This document shows, piece after piece, positions 19,991-30,970 of a stretch of DNA of 64,000 nucleotides. The stretch is from Craterostigma plantagineum (taxonomy: Eukaryota > Streptophyta > Magnoliopsida > Lamiales > Linderniaceae). Position 1 is the first letter of the stretch; every line of letters starts with the position of its first letter. The DNA is taken from NCBI GenBank assembly GCA_027422505.1, contig JAPQWV010000006.1, forward strand, positions 10,282,501 through 10,346,500, given 5' to 3'. A model generated the notes under the pieces. That model saw nothing but the letters and a program-made list of their open reading frames with translations. It had not been told where the DNA came from and did no database searches. A program made the translations under genes and the position numbers.

Positions 19991-21640
19991 CTCATCTATC
20001 AGTCGCACCATTGTAGTATATCTGTAAAATGAGAGCAAGGGTTTAGTGAGAACCAATCATGTTAACTTACAAATTTTGGAAATTTTGATGACACAGTGTT
20101 CACATGATAGGACTTAGAGAAATTTCGGCATATATAATGTTCACGTGATAGGATTTAGAGAAATTTCGTCGATAGGGACGAAAATGGAGAATTGATTGAA
20201 GCACTCGGCGAAACTTGGTATAGGAAAATCAATTTAGGGAGTTTCGACCGAAAGTCTAAGTTCAATAAGTGAAATCAGTTTAAAATTTGTAGTGTCCAAG
20301 TGTCGACCGAAAGTCCGGAATTGTGCGATAGAATCAAAGTATAATTGAATTCGAAAATTGGTTTCGGGCGACAGTAGAATGCAATTAATCAACTTTAGTT
20401 TGGAGTCAGTTTCGGCCGAAAGTCAGATTCAATTCAATTTCGATCTAAAATCATATTTAATTTAGAAAGGTTCGGCGAAAGTGAAATTCAAGTCAGATTC
20501 AATTCAATTTTGATCTAAAATCATATTTAATTTAGAAAGGTTCGGCGAAAGTGAAATTCAAGTCAGATTCAATTGAAATTAAGCAATTGAAAGTAATTTA
20601 AATTGGTAAAGACCAGTTTCGGCGGAAAGTCCTAAATTAGCCAATTGAATCAAAATGAAATTGTATTGGATAGTTTCGGTCGAAAGTTGATTGAAAATCA
20701 ATTTGAAAATGTTAAAGTTCAGTTTCGACCGAAAGTAAAAAGAATAGCTCAAATTGTTGGATTGAAACCCATAGAAGTAAAGATTATCAATATCAATCGA
20801 TTTTAATGGGAAATTGAATCTGGGTTTTAGTTTCTGGCGAAGTTAGAACTAAATGGAAACTCGATTGAAGCTCGAGTCGCACGAACCCACTTAACCTTAA
20901 TCTGTGCGATCTGCAAAACGAGAATAATGTTAGTTAAAATCTGCAGATAATGCGTTTATCCTTACCAAATATGCTGTTTGTGCTGCGAAAATCGTGAAAA
21001 AAAAAACGAGTGTGAGTGTCTCTGTGACGAGATTTGTGGGCGACGACTGTGAGGGTTTGAAAGTGAATTTTGAAAATCGATGAAGAAGAACAGTGTTTCG
21101 GGCGAAACGCTACATGTATAAGTTGGGTTCGATCGAAACTCAGTTTCGCCGAGAAAAATTACAAAGGGTTAATTTTGAGTTTCGATCAATTTGATTTAGT
21201 TTCGCCGTGTATCTTATAAAATGATTTAGACAAATTTTTAATGTCAATTGAAACGAGTTTCTGGCGAAAGTCAGTTTCGCCGAGAAAATTCTAGAGTGAT
21301 TAAAGAAAATTTTCAATTCCGGTTGAAACGAGTTTCGGGCGAAAGTCAGTTTCGCCGAGAAAATGATAAAGGCAATTAAAATTCAGTTTCGATCGAAGCG
21401 CAATTTGTGCGATTTATCAAATCAATTTGAGGAAGTTTCGGGCGATACGTAGTTTCGCCGAGAAAGGTTTTGAATTAACTGAAAATTCAGTTTCGATCAA
21501 ATTTTGAGTTTCGCCGAGAAAATTTGTTTTAAGGTTATAGAAATTATTTTATAAGTTTAACCCTTAAAGCGATTTTGAAAGTTAAATTTGGTAAAAGATC
21601 ATGAAAAAAACTCTTCCTCAATTTGTGCAAAGTGTTCAAT
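19991..21640 (-). repeat. SIRE element 2 spacer with dense TTTCG-NN-CGAAA motifs and a 70-bp tandem
   Basis: Non-coding spacer between pol and the downstream ORF. Around twenty or more copies of TTTCGNNCGAAA-like palindromes (TTTCGGGCGAAA, TTTCGACCGAAA, TTTCGGCCGAAA) and of TTTCGCCGAGAAAA are spread along it, often in pairs 10-20 bp apart. At 20422-20491 and 20492-20561 a 70-bp unit (GTCAGATTCAATTCAATTT.. to ..GTGAAATTCAA) is directly repeated, with a partial third copy to about 20580. Confidence 0.75.
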
Positions 21641-21642
21641 GA

Positions 21643-21720
21643 CTCCCCCTAGATTAGTGCATAATTTTCAAACACTCCCCCTAGAACCATGCATAGAGTT
21701 TTTATTGAACTCCCCCTAGA
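21643..21720 (-). other. Three polypurine-tract-like repeats after SIRE pol
   Basis: CTCCCCCTAG(A) occurs at 21643, 21675 and 21710 on the plus strand, i.e. CTAGGGGGAG in element orientation, just after the end of RNase H. Additional purine tracts downstream of pol may serve as extra plus-strand primers; that role is inferred from position. Confidence 0.55.
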
Positions 21721-21825
21721 TAAGATAGTGGGATTTTTTACATTCATATGAAAAGCATATAGAGAAAGAAAATTATGCGACCTATTTACACAATATCAGG
21801 TTCATATAGAGATAATCGATCATGT

Positions 21826-23400
21826 CTAACGGTTCACCATGCCTAACCTAGATACCAAGAATTGGAATAGCTTTTCATCCAATGCCTTAGTGAATAGGTC
21901 GGCAAGTTGAAGATCTGTGTGAACAAAATGCATTTCGATTGTACCTTGTTCCACGTGTTTCTTGATAAAGTGATATCTAATGTCTGTATGTTTTGTGCGT
22001 GAATGGTGTACTGGATTACTTGTTATAGCTATAGCACTTTTGGAGTCACTAAAAATTGCGATATGATTCAACGTTATGCCAAAAAATCTCACAGCTGGGT
22101 TCTCATCCACAAAATTTGTGAGCAGCAACTCGCAGCAGCAACATATTGTCTCTGCTGTCGAAGTTGAGACACAATTTTGCTTTCGAGACGACCAGCTTAC
22201 GACTTTACCCCCAAGAAGTTGAGCGGCTCCAGAAGTGCTCTCTCTGTCCAGTTTGCATCCTGCGTAATCAGCGTCAGTGTATCCTATGAGGTCGAAGCTT
22301 GACTCAATCGGGTACCATAGACCTAAGTTTGGTGTTCCCTTGAGGTATTTAAAAATTCTCTTGACCACGAGCAAGTGAGACTCCTTTGGATCAACTTGGA
22401 AGTGAGTACAGAGGCATATGGCGAACATGATGTCAGGCCGACTGGACGTAAGATAGAGTAAGGATCCGATCATGCCTCGATAAGTCGTCTTGTTAACAGA
22501 GTTTCCTGATGGATCTGCATCAAGTTTGCATGAGGTAGACATGGGAGTATTGGCAGCATTTGAGTTGTCCAAGTTGTACTTCTTGAGTATGTCGTGAATG
22601 TACTTGGACTGACAGATGAAGATTCCATCGTGAAGCTGCTTAACCTGAAGCCCTAAGAAAAAGCTTAGTTCACCCATCATGCTCATTTCAAATTTCTGCT
22701 TCATGAGATCCCCAAAGTTCCTGCACATTCTTGAGTCCGTCGACCCGAATATGTTGTCGTCGACGTAAATCTGTACTAACATAATGTCTGAGTCATCCTT
22801 CTTGATAAAGGGAGTTGTATCGATCTTCCCTTTTGTAAAACTAGAGGATATGAGAAAATCAGAGAGGACCTCGTACCAGGCTCTGGGAGCTTGTTTAAGT
22901 CCATAGAGAGCTTTATCGAGTCTGTAGACGTGGTCTGCGAGTTGTTCGTTTACAAAACCTTCAGGTTGTGATACAAAAACTTCTTCTTTTAGGATTCCGT
23001 TGAGGAATGCAGTTTTGACATCCATCTGGTAGACTGTGAAGTTCTTGTGCGCAGCGAAAGCTAAGAAGATCCTGATGGCTTCAATTCTTGCGACTGGGGC
23101 ATATGTTTCATCATAGTCGATTACTTCCTGTTGATTGTAACCTTTTGCCACTAGCCTTGCTTTATTCCGGATACAACTCCTTGCTCGTCCTTTTTGTTCT
23201 TAAACACCCATTTAGTCCCTATGATTGTTTTCCCAGCTGGTTTAGGTACTAGATTCCAGACTTTTAACCTCTCAAACTGATTGATTTCCTCCTGCATTGC
23301 GATTATCCAGTCAGGGTCGGCAAGTGCTTCAGCTACTTTGCTTGGCTCCTTTCGACTGAGAAATCATGAGTAGAGGCTTTCATTTATTGTTGATGTTCGA
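21826..23400 (-). pseudogene. SIRE element 2 reverse transcriptase and RNase H
   Basis: A 441-codon frame (21826-23151) plus an N-terminal piece in another frame to about 23400 ([29 protein letters not shown]). Motifs: [32 protein letters not shown], and YVDDNIFGS, where most relatives have a hydrophobic residue at the N. RNase H follows with [37 protein letters not shown] and [12 protein letters not shown]. Around the usual EAEY site the sequence reads [14 protein letters not shown], so a local frameshift pair has destroyed that catalytic part. A stop and frameshift at about 23155 separate the N-terminal piece. The enzymes copy element RNA into DNA in a cytoplasmic particle; this copy is inactive. 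Confidence 0.9.
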
Positions 23401-24075
23401 TTGGTTACACCAGTTGAGGGGTCCCCAATTATTTGTGAGTTTGGGTGTGCTCGGGTCCACTTTCTTGTGCTCGGTTGGGATGATCCAACTGCATTTGTAT
23501 CGTGTATTGCTTCTTCACTCTGATTAGTCGGATGTTCCGTTTCTTCTCCAGGTTGAGGTATTACTTACTCTCGTGAAGAGTTCTATTGTTGAACCCGACG
23601 GCTGAGGAGTTTCAGTGGCTGAGCTAGTGATAATCTCATTATCAGTAGGAGATTCACTGTTGTCATCAAGGTGAAGATTTTCCATTGTTGGAGGGGAATT
23701 GTCATTGCTAGTCTCTGCATGATTATTATTTTCTGGTGCTATAGAGGTTGTTGGAGCAGTGGGTGGCGTCGGCTTAGAAAAGAGATCCTCGAGTAAGAGA
23801 TCGAGTTCCATGTCGCTCAAAGTGTTTGATTTTGAAGTTTCCCCCACTGAGGATGTGCTTGGTTGATCCTTTGTCAATTCTCATAGAAGTCCTGGTTCTG
23901 GACTGATTTGTACAGAAACTACTCGGTCTACTTCATCAAGCGTTACGTTAATGCTTTCCATCACAGACCTTTTCTCCTTGAGATATACTCGATAGGCTTT
24001 TGAAGTTGTTGAGTATCCCACTAATATCCCTTCAAATGCTTTTGGGTCGAGTTTGCCTCTATCTTCACGATCGTT
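23401..24075 (-). pseudogene. SIRE element 2 integrase-RT linker
   Basis: Acidic, Ser/Thr/Pro-rich minus-strand frame (23524-23877, with LDLLLEDLFSKPTPPT), preceded by a stretch with LDPKAFEGILVGYSTTSKAY at about 23975-24045. The latter is the conserved end of copia integrase before RT. Stops at about 24076 and about 23880 break it. Confidence 0.65.
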
Positions 24076-24078
24076 TGC

Positions 24079-25071
24079 TTAGCACTTGCATCCAAAGACT
24101 CTCAGGAAAGAGATATCTGGCACTCTTCGATTTATCAACTCGTAGGGAGTCCTATTAAACCTCTTGTGAAGGGAGCCACGATTTTGAGTGAAGCACGCCG
24201 TGTTCATTGCTTCGGCCCACAAGAAGTGTGGTAATCCAGAATGAATGAGGAGTGTACGAGTTGCTTCAACTAAGGTTCTGTTTTTGCGCTCGACTACCCC
24301 GTTTTGTTGAGGAGTTTTTGCCGCTGCGAACTGTTGGGTGATTCCAAGTGATGCATAGAAGTCGCTGAGTTCTTTGTTCTTGAATTCTGTCCCGTTGTCA
24401 GTTCTGATGATTTGTACACTTAGTTGGTAGAGGTTTTGAGCGGTTTTGATAAACTCACTGATTAGACCTGGCGTTTCGTCCTTGGTTCTCAGAAATTTGG
24501 TCCATGTGTAGCGTGGGAAATCATCCACAATAACCAACACATATTTTCGCCCATTAATGGTCTGAGTCCGCATGGGTCCACACAGATCCATATGAATGAG
24601 CTCGAGAGGTTTGGAAGTTGAGGCTATGTGTTTGGTCCGGTGGGATGCCTTCCTTATCTTTCCCATTTCACACGCTGAGCAAAGATGCTCTTTGTGATAT
24701 CTGAACGAGGGAAGTCCTTTGACCAAGTTTTCTGATCGCAATTTCTTAAGGTCTTTGAAATTGAGATGGAAAAGTCGCTGATGCCAGTGATCATTCTCAT
24801 GGAGAGAGGCTCGAGAGATAAGGCATGTCGGTCGGACAGTCTTCAGGTCAATGGAGTACAGATTCGTCTTCCTGTGCCCAGTGAGTAGCTCTCTTCCATT
24901 GTTATCTGTGACACTACATTTGTTGGTCTCAAAGTTCACCTTGCAGCCTTTGTCACAGAAACGTCCTATGCTGAATAAATTGTAGCTCAGTCCTTCGACG
25001 TAGGACACTCCTTTGATGGTCAGCCTGTCATGGATGAGATCACCTGTTCCTAGCATGGATGCAGATTGGCC
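24079..25071 (-). pseudogene. SIRE element 2 GAG-pre-integrase and integrase core
   Basis: Minus-strand frame of 325 codons. It includes HWHQRLFHLNFKDLKKL, then H..C..C zinc-binding sequence (KEHLCSACEMGKIRKASH), then the catalytic core with HMDLCGPM, RTDNGTEFKNKE and AAAKTPQQNGVVERKNRT. These give the D, D and E of the DDE triad. Integrase joins the cDNA to host DNA. The frame is open up to the Tekay A insertion at 25072-25076, where it continues in the protease segment at 36202. It ends in a stop just after VFGCKC. The active-site residues are all present, but flanking parts of the polyprotein are broken. Confidence 0.85.
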
Positions 25072-25076
25072 GTTTC
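25072..25076. other. Target-site duplication of Tekay A, left copy (GTTTC)
   Basis: GTTTC directly precedes the left LTR (TGTGACGACC). The same five bases follow the right LTR at 36197-36201. It proves a 5-bp staggered integration into the SIRE protease gene. Confidence 0.9.
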
Positions 25077-26236
25077 TGTGACGACCCTCGTTTTCTAATT
25101 AAGGTTAGTGGCGGATTTCCGCAACGTAAGCCGCGGAAGGCCCGTCAATTAAAAACTTTTTCCTATAATATAATATAATATAATATAATAAAATATTATT
25201 TTACATAGTAGTATCTGTACAACGGGCGTAGCCCCAAAAATGTCGAAAGAACAAAAACCCCTATTATCGCTCCACAGGTCTTCATCCATGTACCGCCCTG
25301 CCCTCAAAAGTCCGTGGAGCACCGCCACCAGCCGCCTCAGTCTTGACGCGCGTCGGCGTCAGACTCGGTACCTACAACACGTAAACACTGAGCGATTCGC
25401 CCAGTAGGTGAATAAAGATGCATGTATGCACGTGAACGCTCATTCCCGAGCCCAATATCTCGCATGCAATGTTAGCTCTTTCTCTTTCCACATTCCTAAC
25501 TCAAATCACAAAACATAGGGCCCTAGGTCAGACTCGACACCTCGAGCGCCCATAATATAACAGTAATATACGGAAGCTTACACTAGCAGCGTTTTGACGA
25601 TCACGCAACTGCCCTGCTAGGCCGCTCTTCCGTAAGCGGTTGCCGACATTGACAGCGTTTTGACGATCACGCAACTGCCCTGTCAACGTCCCTCTGGTAA
25701 AATAAATAAAATCACGACGGTTTTGCACCTCGGGACGTTCACGCCCGAGTAGACAGATCGATCACGCCTGTCTGCCGTCAGGTGTCATATGAGTACCAAC
25801 CTCGACTCCTCAACGAGTCAACAACAACAATCACAAACATCTCATTCTACCCCGCTCGACAATATCTCAAGTCAACCGTCTCAATACGGTGTAAATATCT
25901 CACCCCTGTGATATAATATGCATATTCCATGCATATAAACGTGATAACGTATAAAAGCATGATCCACATGAAGCGTACGTAAAACATATAAGTCACATAA
26001 GTCACGTAAATCACATAATCACATGAAACACATAATTGTATTTACGTATTGTAGATGGATAATCCACCTATCTGTCCTCGCGATATCGCTAAATAAGAGG
26101 TCCGATGGAATTCCTATAGGTCGATCCTCTGAATAAATAAATATTATTATATCAGTATATTTGTTAAACTGTATAAGTTTTTAAGTTCCCAAACCCTAAT
26201 TATAGAAAACCCTAAAATTTATGAAAGCCTAAAAAT

Positions 26237-27469
26237 TAAGTTCCCATGAGATATCTTGGAGTTCCCATTTCCCCCACAAAGTGGAGCAGGGTGGATTGCC
26301 AGGAGTTGGTGGACAAGATTTCGAAAAGAATTCACTGTTGGACCACCAGGCATTTGTCTTATGCTGGAAGAGTTTGTCTTATTAACTTGGTTCTATTATC
26401 ACTCCATGGCTACTGGGGTTCTATGTTCATCCTACCTAGGTGTGTGGTTAAAGCTGTGGATAAATGTAGGGAGTTTTTATGGGGGAGGAACGTTAGGGGC
26501 AATGTGAACTCATTAGTGGCTTGGGATCTGGTATGTAGCAGGAAGAGCTGTGGAGGGTTGAGTATTAGGAATTGTGGGGATTGGAATTATGCAAGTGTTG
26601 GTAGGCTTATGTGGGATATTGCGGGCAAGAAGGATTGCCTCTGGATTCGTTGGTTGGATGGGGTGTACCTTCGAGGGGGTGACTTCTGGTCATATGAAAT
26701 ACCAGCTGATTGTAGCTGGGCGTGGAGGAGATTAAATAAGATCAAGGAGCGGTTCAGGCTGGGAGTGGTTCATGGGAGATGGTTAGCAACAAAAAATGGC
26801 ATTTTTACTACTACCTCAGCTTACATTTGGCTGAGAGCTACTAAGGAAGTGAAGTTTGAGCTAGCTGAAGCAATTTGGAACCGCTGGTCTATTCCTAAGC
26901 ATTCCTTTTTGCTCTGGCTGCTGGTTCATGGGAAGATGCTGACTAGGGAGAGGATTCGAAGCTGGGGGATGATGGTTCCAGATATGGCTTGCTTGTTATG
27001 TATGCAGGGTGAGGAAAATATCCAACATTTATACCTGGATTGCGAGTATAGCAATAAGGTAAGAGAAGGGGTGCAAACCTGGATTAGTATGCGCATACCT
27101 AGGAAGCTGGAAGCATTAAAGCGGAGTCTAAAAAATCTGGGCAAGCGGAGAAGCAGGGTATGTAAATGGAGAATAATGATCATGACTGCCATGGTGTATT
27201 TCTTATGGATTGAAAGGAATAGAAGGCTTCATGGTGAGGTTGCTAGGCCTGGAGAAGTGGTGCTGCAGATGATCAAGGCTGAGGTTCGCGCGCATATTAA
27301 AGCTTTGGGTCCATGTACGGCAAGGAGAGATGAGGAGGACTTTCTTCAGAATTTGTAGCGAGGGGCTCACGGGTGTAATTAGAATATTGAAAAGGATTAG
27401 GTGTTAGGGATGTGATGTATAAGAACCTTGATATTGTGGTAATGATAACTTTCATACCAAAAAAAAAAT
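26237..27469 (+). mobile_element. 5'-truncated L1-type LINE insertion
   Basis: The LTR partner at 34737 reads TAAAAATAATGATATTC without interruption, whereas here TAAAAAT is followed by 1233 bp of foreign sequence ending in an A-run and AAAAATAATGATATTC. Target duplication is AAAAAT (26231-26236 and 27464-27469), merging with the poly(A) tail. Truncation at the 5' end and a 3' A tail are typical of LINEs. It arrived after Tekay A. Confidence 0.9.
26246..27358 (+). CDS. LINE ORF2 C-terminal part: RT tail and zf-RVT domain
   Basis: An uninterrupted frame of 370 codons, opened at the 5' truncation, so the start codon is not the true one. It begins in the RT thumb region (YLGVPISPTKWSRVDC, LSYAGRVCLINLVL). 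It continues through GGLSIRNCGDWNYASVGRLM to the reverse-transcriptase zinc-binding region at residues about 180-290 (WSIPKHSFLLWLLVHGKMLT, then CLLCMQGEENIQHLYLDC). The endonuclease and the RT catalytic FxDD box are upstream of the truncation and absent. The lack of stops suggests a fairly recent insertion, but it cannot act alone. Confidence 0.85.
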   Translation: MRYLGVPISPTKWSRVDCQELVDKISKRIHCWTTRHLSYAGRVCLINLVLLSLHGYWGSMFILPRCVVKAVDKCREFLWGRNVRGNVNSLVAWDLVCSRKSCGGLSIRNCGDWNYASVGRLMWDIAGKKDCLWIRWLDGVYLRGGDFWSYEIPADCSWAWRRLNKIKERFRLGVVHGRWLATKNGIFTTTSAYIWLRATKEVKFELAEAIWNRWSIPKHSFLLWLLVHGKMLTRERIRSWGMMVPDMACLLCMQGEENIQHLYLDCEYSNKVREGVQTWISMRIPRKLEALKRSLKNLGKRRSRVCKWRIMIMTAMVYFLWIERNRRLHGEVARPGEVVLQMIKAEVRAHIKALGPCTARRDEEDFLQNL

Positions 27470-28908
27470 AATGATATTCGTAAAATAAATAAACCCTAAA
27501 ATATTGAAAACCCTAGAAATAGTAAAATCCTAAAATACCAAAATTTATTAAATGTCGAGACTTTTACTTATCAAGAAAGGTAAATATCGAAATCTAGTCA
27601 TTGAAAATGTCGAAGGCTTGTAAAATGTCGAGACCCTCTAACTATAAATGTCGAGACATCTAATAACATATCGAGTTCTTGTGTCGACTTTCATTATATG
27701 GTGTCGACATATCGAAATAGTTTTATATAACAAATGTCGAGTTAAATATCGAGACCTAGATATAAGTTAATCGAATTCTTACTAAGTATCTAATCTAATG
27801 TCGAAATATCATTTCTTGAAAAAAAGTCGAAACCATGGTAAAATGTCGAGAGCAATTACTATTGAAAACATCTCGATACCTATTACTTCTTAAGATCTAA
27901 TAATTGTCGAGATGTTTTATTACTCATGCCGAGATTTTTATATGTCGAAATGTTCATGAACTTTAAATGTCGAAATTTCACATTAAGGATGTCGGATCAT
28001 TCATCTATTAAACACCTAATTTCATAAACTCTATATTGTATATACCAATCACGAAAACTATCTTGTACTCCATAGTTAAATTAATCTTTACATTAATCTC
28101 AAACACTAAGAAATTCCTTAGTTCCGAAGCAATTTCTAAAGAGGTTGAAACCCTAATTTTCCAGAATAAATCAACCATCTTAATTATTTTCTAAGGTCAC
28201 CCTAATCACAGAAAGCCGTACACCTTAAATCAAATTCTCATGAATTTTTCCTATCTGAAATTCATCACAAACCGTACATCCTATAATCTCTCAAGAATAT
28301 GGACTAAAACTTAGAATCCTAAGCTCTAAACTACAACTAATACACTTGCAAATTTTAATTATTATTATTATTATTTTTTTAGTAGTATATGAAATTAAAA
28401 CATAGTAGCACACGTTAATTGTAAAGAGTTAGTAATTGAGTTTTACCTTCCTTACTTCAAATTCTAATTTTCGATTTGTTAGGGCTTCTATGTTGGTGAA
28501 TTTCTTTTTCTTATGCCTTGAATATGCTTCTGCTCTTGAGTTTCACCCGTTAATGAAGTTTCCCTTATTTACTGTTTATGTTGCTATTAGATATGTATGA
28601 ATACTTGGAAACTAGCGATTGATTAGACAAGCTGGTCGATTGATGATTCTTTACATAAGTTTAAGTAATTTCTATTCCTTAATATGTGTACTCAGTTTGG
28701 GCCTTGTTTAAACAAATCGACCAAATCATGTATGGCCCAAATTCTAATATGATATTGCTTTCGAATAATTCCTTAGTTAAGTTTCGAAATATTTTCGGGA
28801 CAAATTTATATTTTTGTTACACAACTAATTTCTTATCAAGCTCCCCAAATTCACAAGGCCGCATATCTAATTACATCAAAAGTTCGTATTAAATTTATAG
28901 GTATTACA

Positions 28909-28926
28909 TCCTCCCCCCTTAAAAGA
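28909..28926 (-). other. Polypurine tract of Tekay A
   Basis: TCCTCCCCCCTTAAAAG on the plus strand follows the 3' LTR directly, giving a purine-rich primer tract on the element strand. Tekay B has the same tract with one extra C at 40003-40019. Confidence 0.8.
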
Positions 28927-28941
28927 ATTTCGTCCCCGAAA

Positions 28942-30144
28942 TTACGCCGACTGGAATAATTCGGGATAACGAACTCTCATATCATCCTCACGCTCCCACG
29001 TGGCTTCCTCAACTGATTGATTTCGCCACAAAACCTTAACTAACGGAATAGTCTTATTCCGTAGTCGTTTCGATTCGTACATCAGAATCTCTACAGGCTT
29101 CTCTTCGTAACTCAAGTCGGGCTTGAGCTGTTGATAAAGAAGCTCATTTTGGATAACATGGCTCAGATCCGCGACGTATTTTCGTAATGTCGATACGTGA
29201 AATACGTCGTGAACTTGCGATAGTGAGGCCGGTAACTCTAGTTGGTACGCGACTTCACCAACTCGTCTGATAATTCTAAACGGGCCTATGTATCTGGGGC
29301 TCAGCTTGCCCTTTCATCCGAAGCGTTTTACTCCTTTCATCGGGGAGATTTTTAGGAACACTTGGTCATCTTCTACAAATTCCAATGGTCGTCGTCGATG
29401 ATCTGCGTAGCTCTTCTGACGACTCTGTGCGGTTCGCATCCTTTCCCGAATCTTCGTCACAGCTTCTGTCATTTCTCGGATCATATCAGGTCCTAACAAT
29501 GTTCGCTCACTGATTTCGTCCCAATGGACTGGGGATCGGCATTTGCGCTCGTATAACGCCTCGTATGGCGCCATCCCGATAGTAGCGTGGAAGCTATTGT
29601 TATAGGAAAACTCTATCAGTGGTAGATACTTACTCCAGTTTCCTTTGAAATCGAGCACGCACGCCCGTAGCATATCCTCAAGAGTTTGAATCGTTCGTTC
29701 AGACTGTCCGTCGGTTTGGGGATGGTAAGCAGTACTGAATGAGAGCTTGGTTCCCATCGCTTTCTGTAGGCTTTGCCAAAAGTTAGAGAGAAATCTTGAA
29801 TATCGATCCGAGACGATAGAAATTGGAATTCCATGGAGGCGGATGATTTCCTGAATATACAATTCAGCGTAGCATTCCATGGAAAAAGTGGAACTAATTG
29901 GAAGGAAATGAGCCGATTTGGTCAGGAGATCAACGATTACCCAAATAGCATCGTGGCCTTTCGTCGTTTTGGGTAAACCAACGACGAAATCCATCGTGAT
30001 ATGATCCCACTTCCATTCTGGAATGGGTAGAGGCTGTAGGGTTCCACCGGGTCGCTGGTGTTCCGCTTTAATCAATTGGCAAGTCATACATCGGTTCACG
30101 AATGCAGCGACATCTTTCTTCATTTCCGGCCACCAGTACGTTAT
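28942..30144 (-). pseudogene. Tekay A integrase with chromodomain-like C-terminus
   Basis: The frame 29314-30123 holds the zinc-binding end ([14 protein letters not shown]) and the core: [17 protein letters not shown], then [14 protein letters not shown] and [20 protein letters not shown], i.e. D, D and E positions. A GGA TGA stop at 29314 cuts it where Tekay B reads on. The remainder to 28942 corresponds to the B stretch with [20 protein letters not shown] and the chromodomain-like end ([16 protein letters not shown] in B). A second stop near 30145 (CGA to TGA relative to B) separates it from RNase H. In chromoviruses the C-terminus steers integration to heterochromatin. Confidence 0.85.
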
Positions 30145-30970
30145 TCATAAATCTTGATACATCTTTGTGGCTCCTGGGTGTACCGAATATGTGGTCGTGT
30201 GTGCTTCCTTCATTATCGTTTGTCGCAGCTCCTCATGGTTAGGTATATAAAGACGGTTCTTGTATAGCAAAGCTCCATCCTCTCGGATGTTAAAATCTTC
30301 GGGTAGTGCCTCCTTCATTTTTAGGTAGAGTTCGTCTTCTTCTTGTGTCTTCTTGATCTGTTCTAGCAGCGTGGGTTGGAGAGTTAGCGCTGCTAGTCTT
30401 GCCTCAACTTCGCCCAAATTAACTACCTCTATTCCAAGCTGATGTAACTCTGCATTCACCGCTTTTCGACTTAGCGCATCTGCGACTACGTTTGCCTTAC
30501 CCGGATGATAGCTGATGACGCAATCGTAATCCTTGACGAGCTCCAGCCATCTTCGCTGTCGCATATTCAGTTCTTTCTGGGTGAAGAAATACTTCAAACT
30601 CTTATGGTCTGTGAATATCTCACATTTCTCTCCGTAGAGATAATGTCTCCAGATCTTCAGAGCGAAGACCACCGCTGCTAATTCGAGGTCATGGGTTGGG
30701 TAGTTCTTCTCGTATTCCTTTAGTTGTCGCGAAGCATAGGCAATCACCTTTCCGTTCTGCATCAGCACACATCCCAAGCCATTCTTCGAAGCATCGCTGT
30801 ATACTGCAAATCCTCCGGTTCCCGATGGTATTGTCAATATCGGAGCAGAGGTAAGACGTTTCTTCAACTCTTGAAAATTCTGTTCGCATGCTTCGGTCCA
30901 TTTGAACGGAACGTTCTTTCTCGTCAGATTGGTTAATGTAGAGGCAATACTGGAGAAGTCCGCTATAAAT
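30145..30970 (-). pseudogene. Tekay A RNase H
   Basis: Frame with [60 protein letters not shown] and [18 protein letters not shown]. These are the four conserved parts of gypsy RNase H (DAS, E, D, D positions). It reads upstream into the RT connection region to about 30970 without the 7-nt loss seen in Tekay B. The stop at 30145 is TGA where B has CGA. Confidence 0.88.

Larger units (their letters stand above)
25077..28908 (-). mobile_element. Tekay A 3' LTR (left), carrying a LINE
   Basis: Starts TGTGACGACCC and ends GGTATTACA. It matches 33598-36196 throughout except for the inserted LINE at 26237-27469. It contains many TGTCGAG/ATATCGA motifs from about 27550 to 28010 and an ATT microsatellite at about 28358-28385 that is shorter than in the other LTR. 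Confidence 0.92.
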
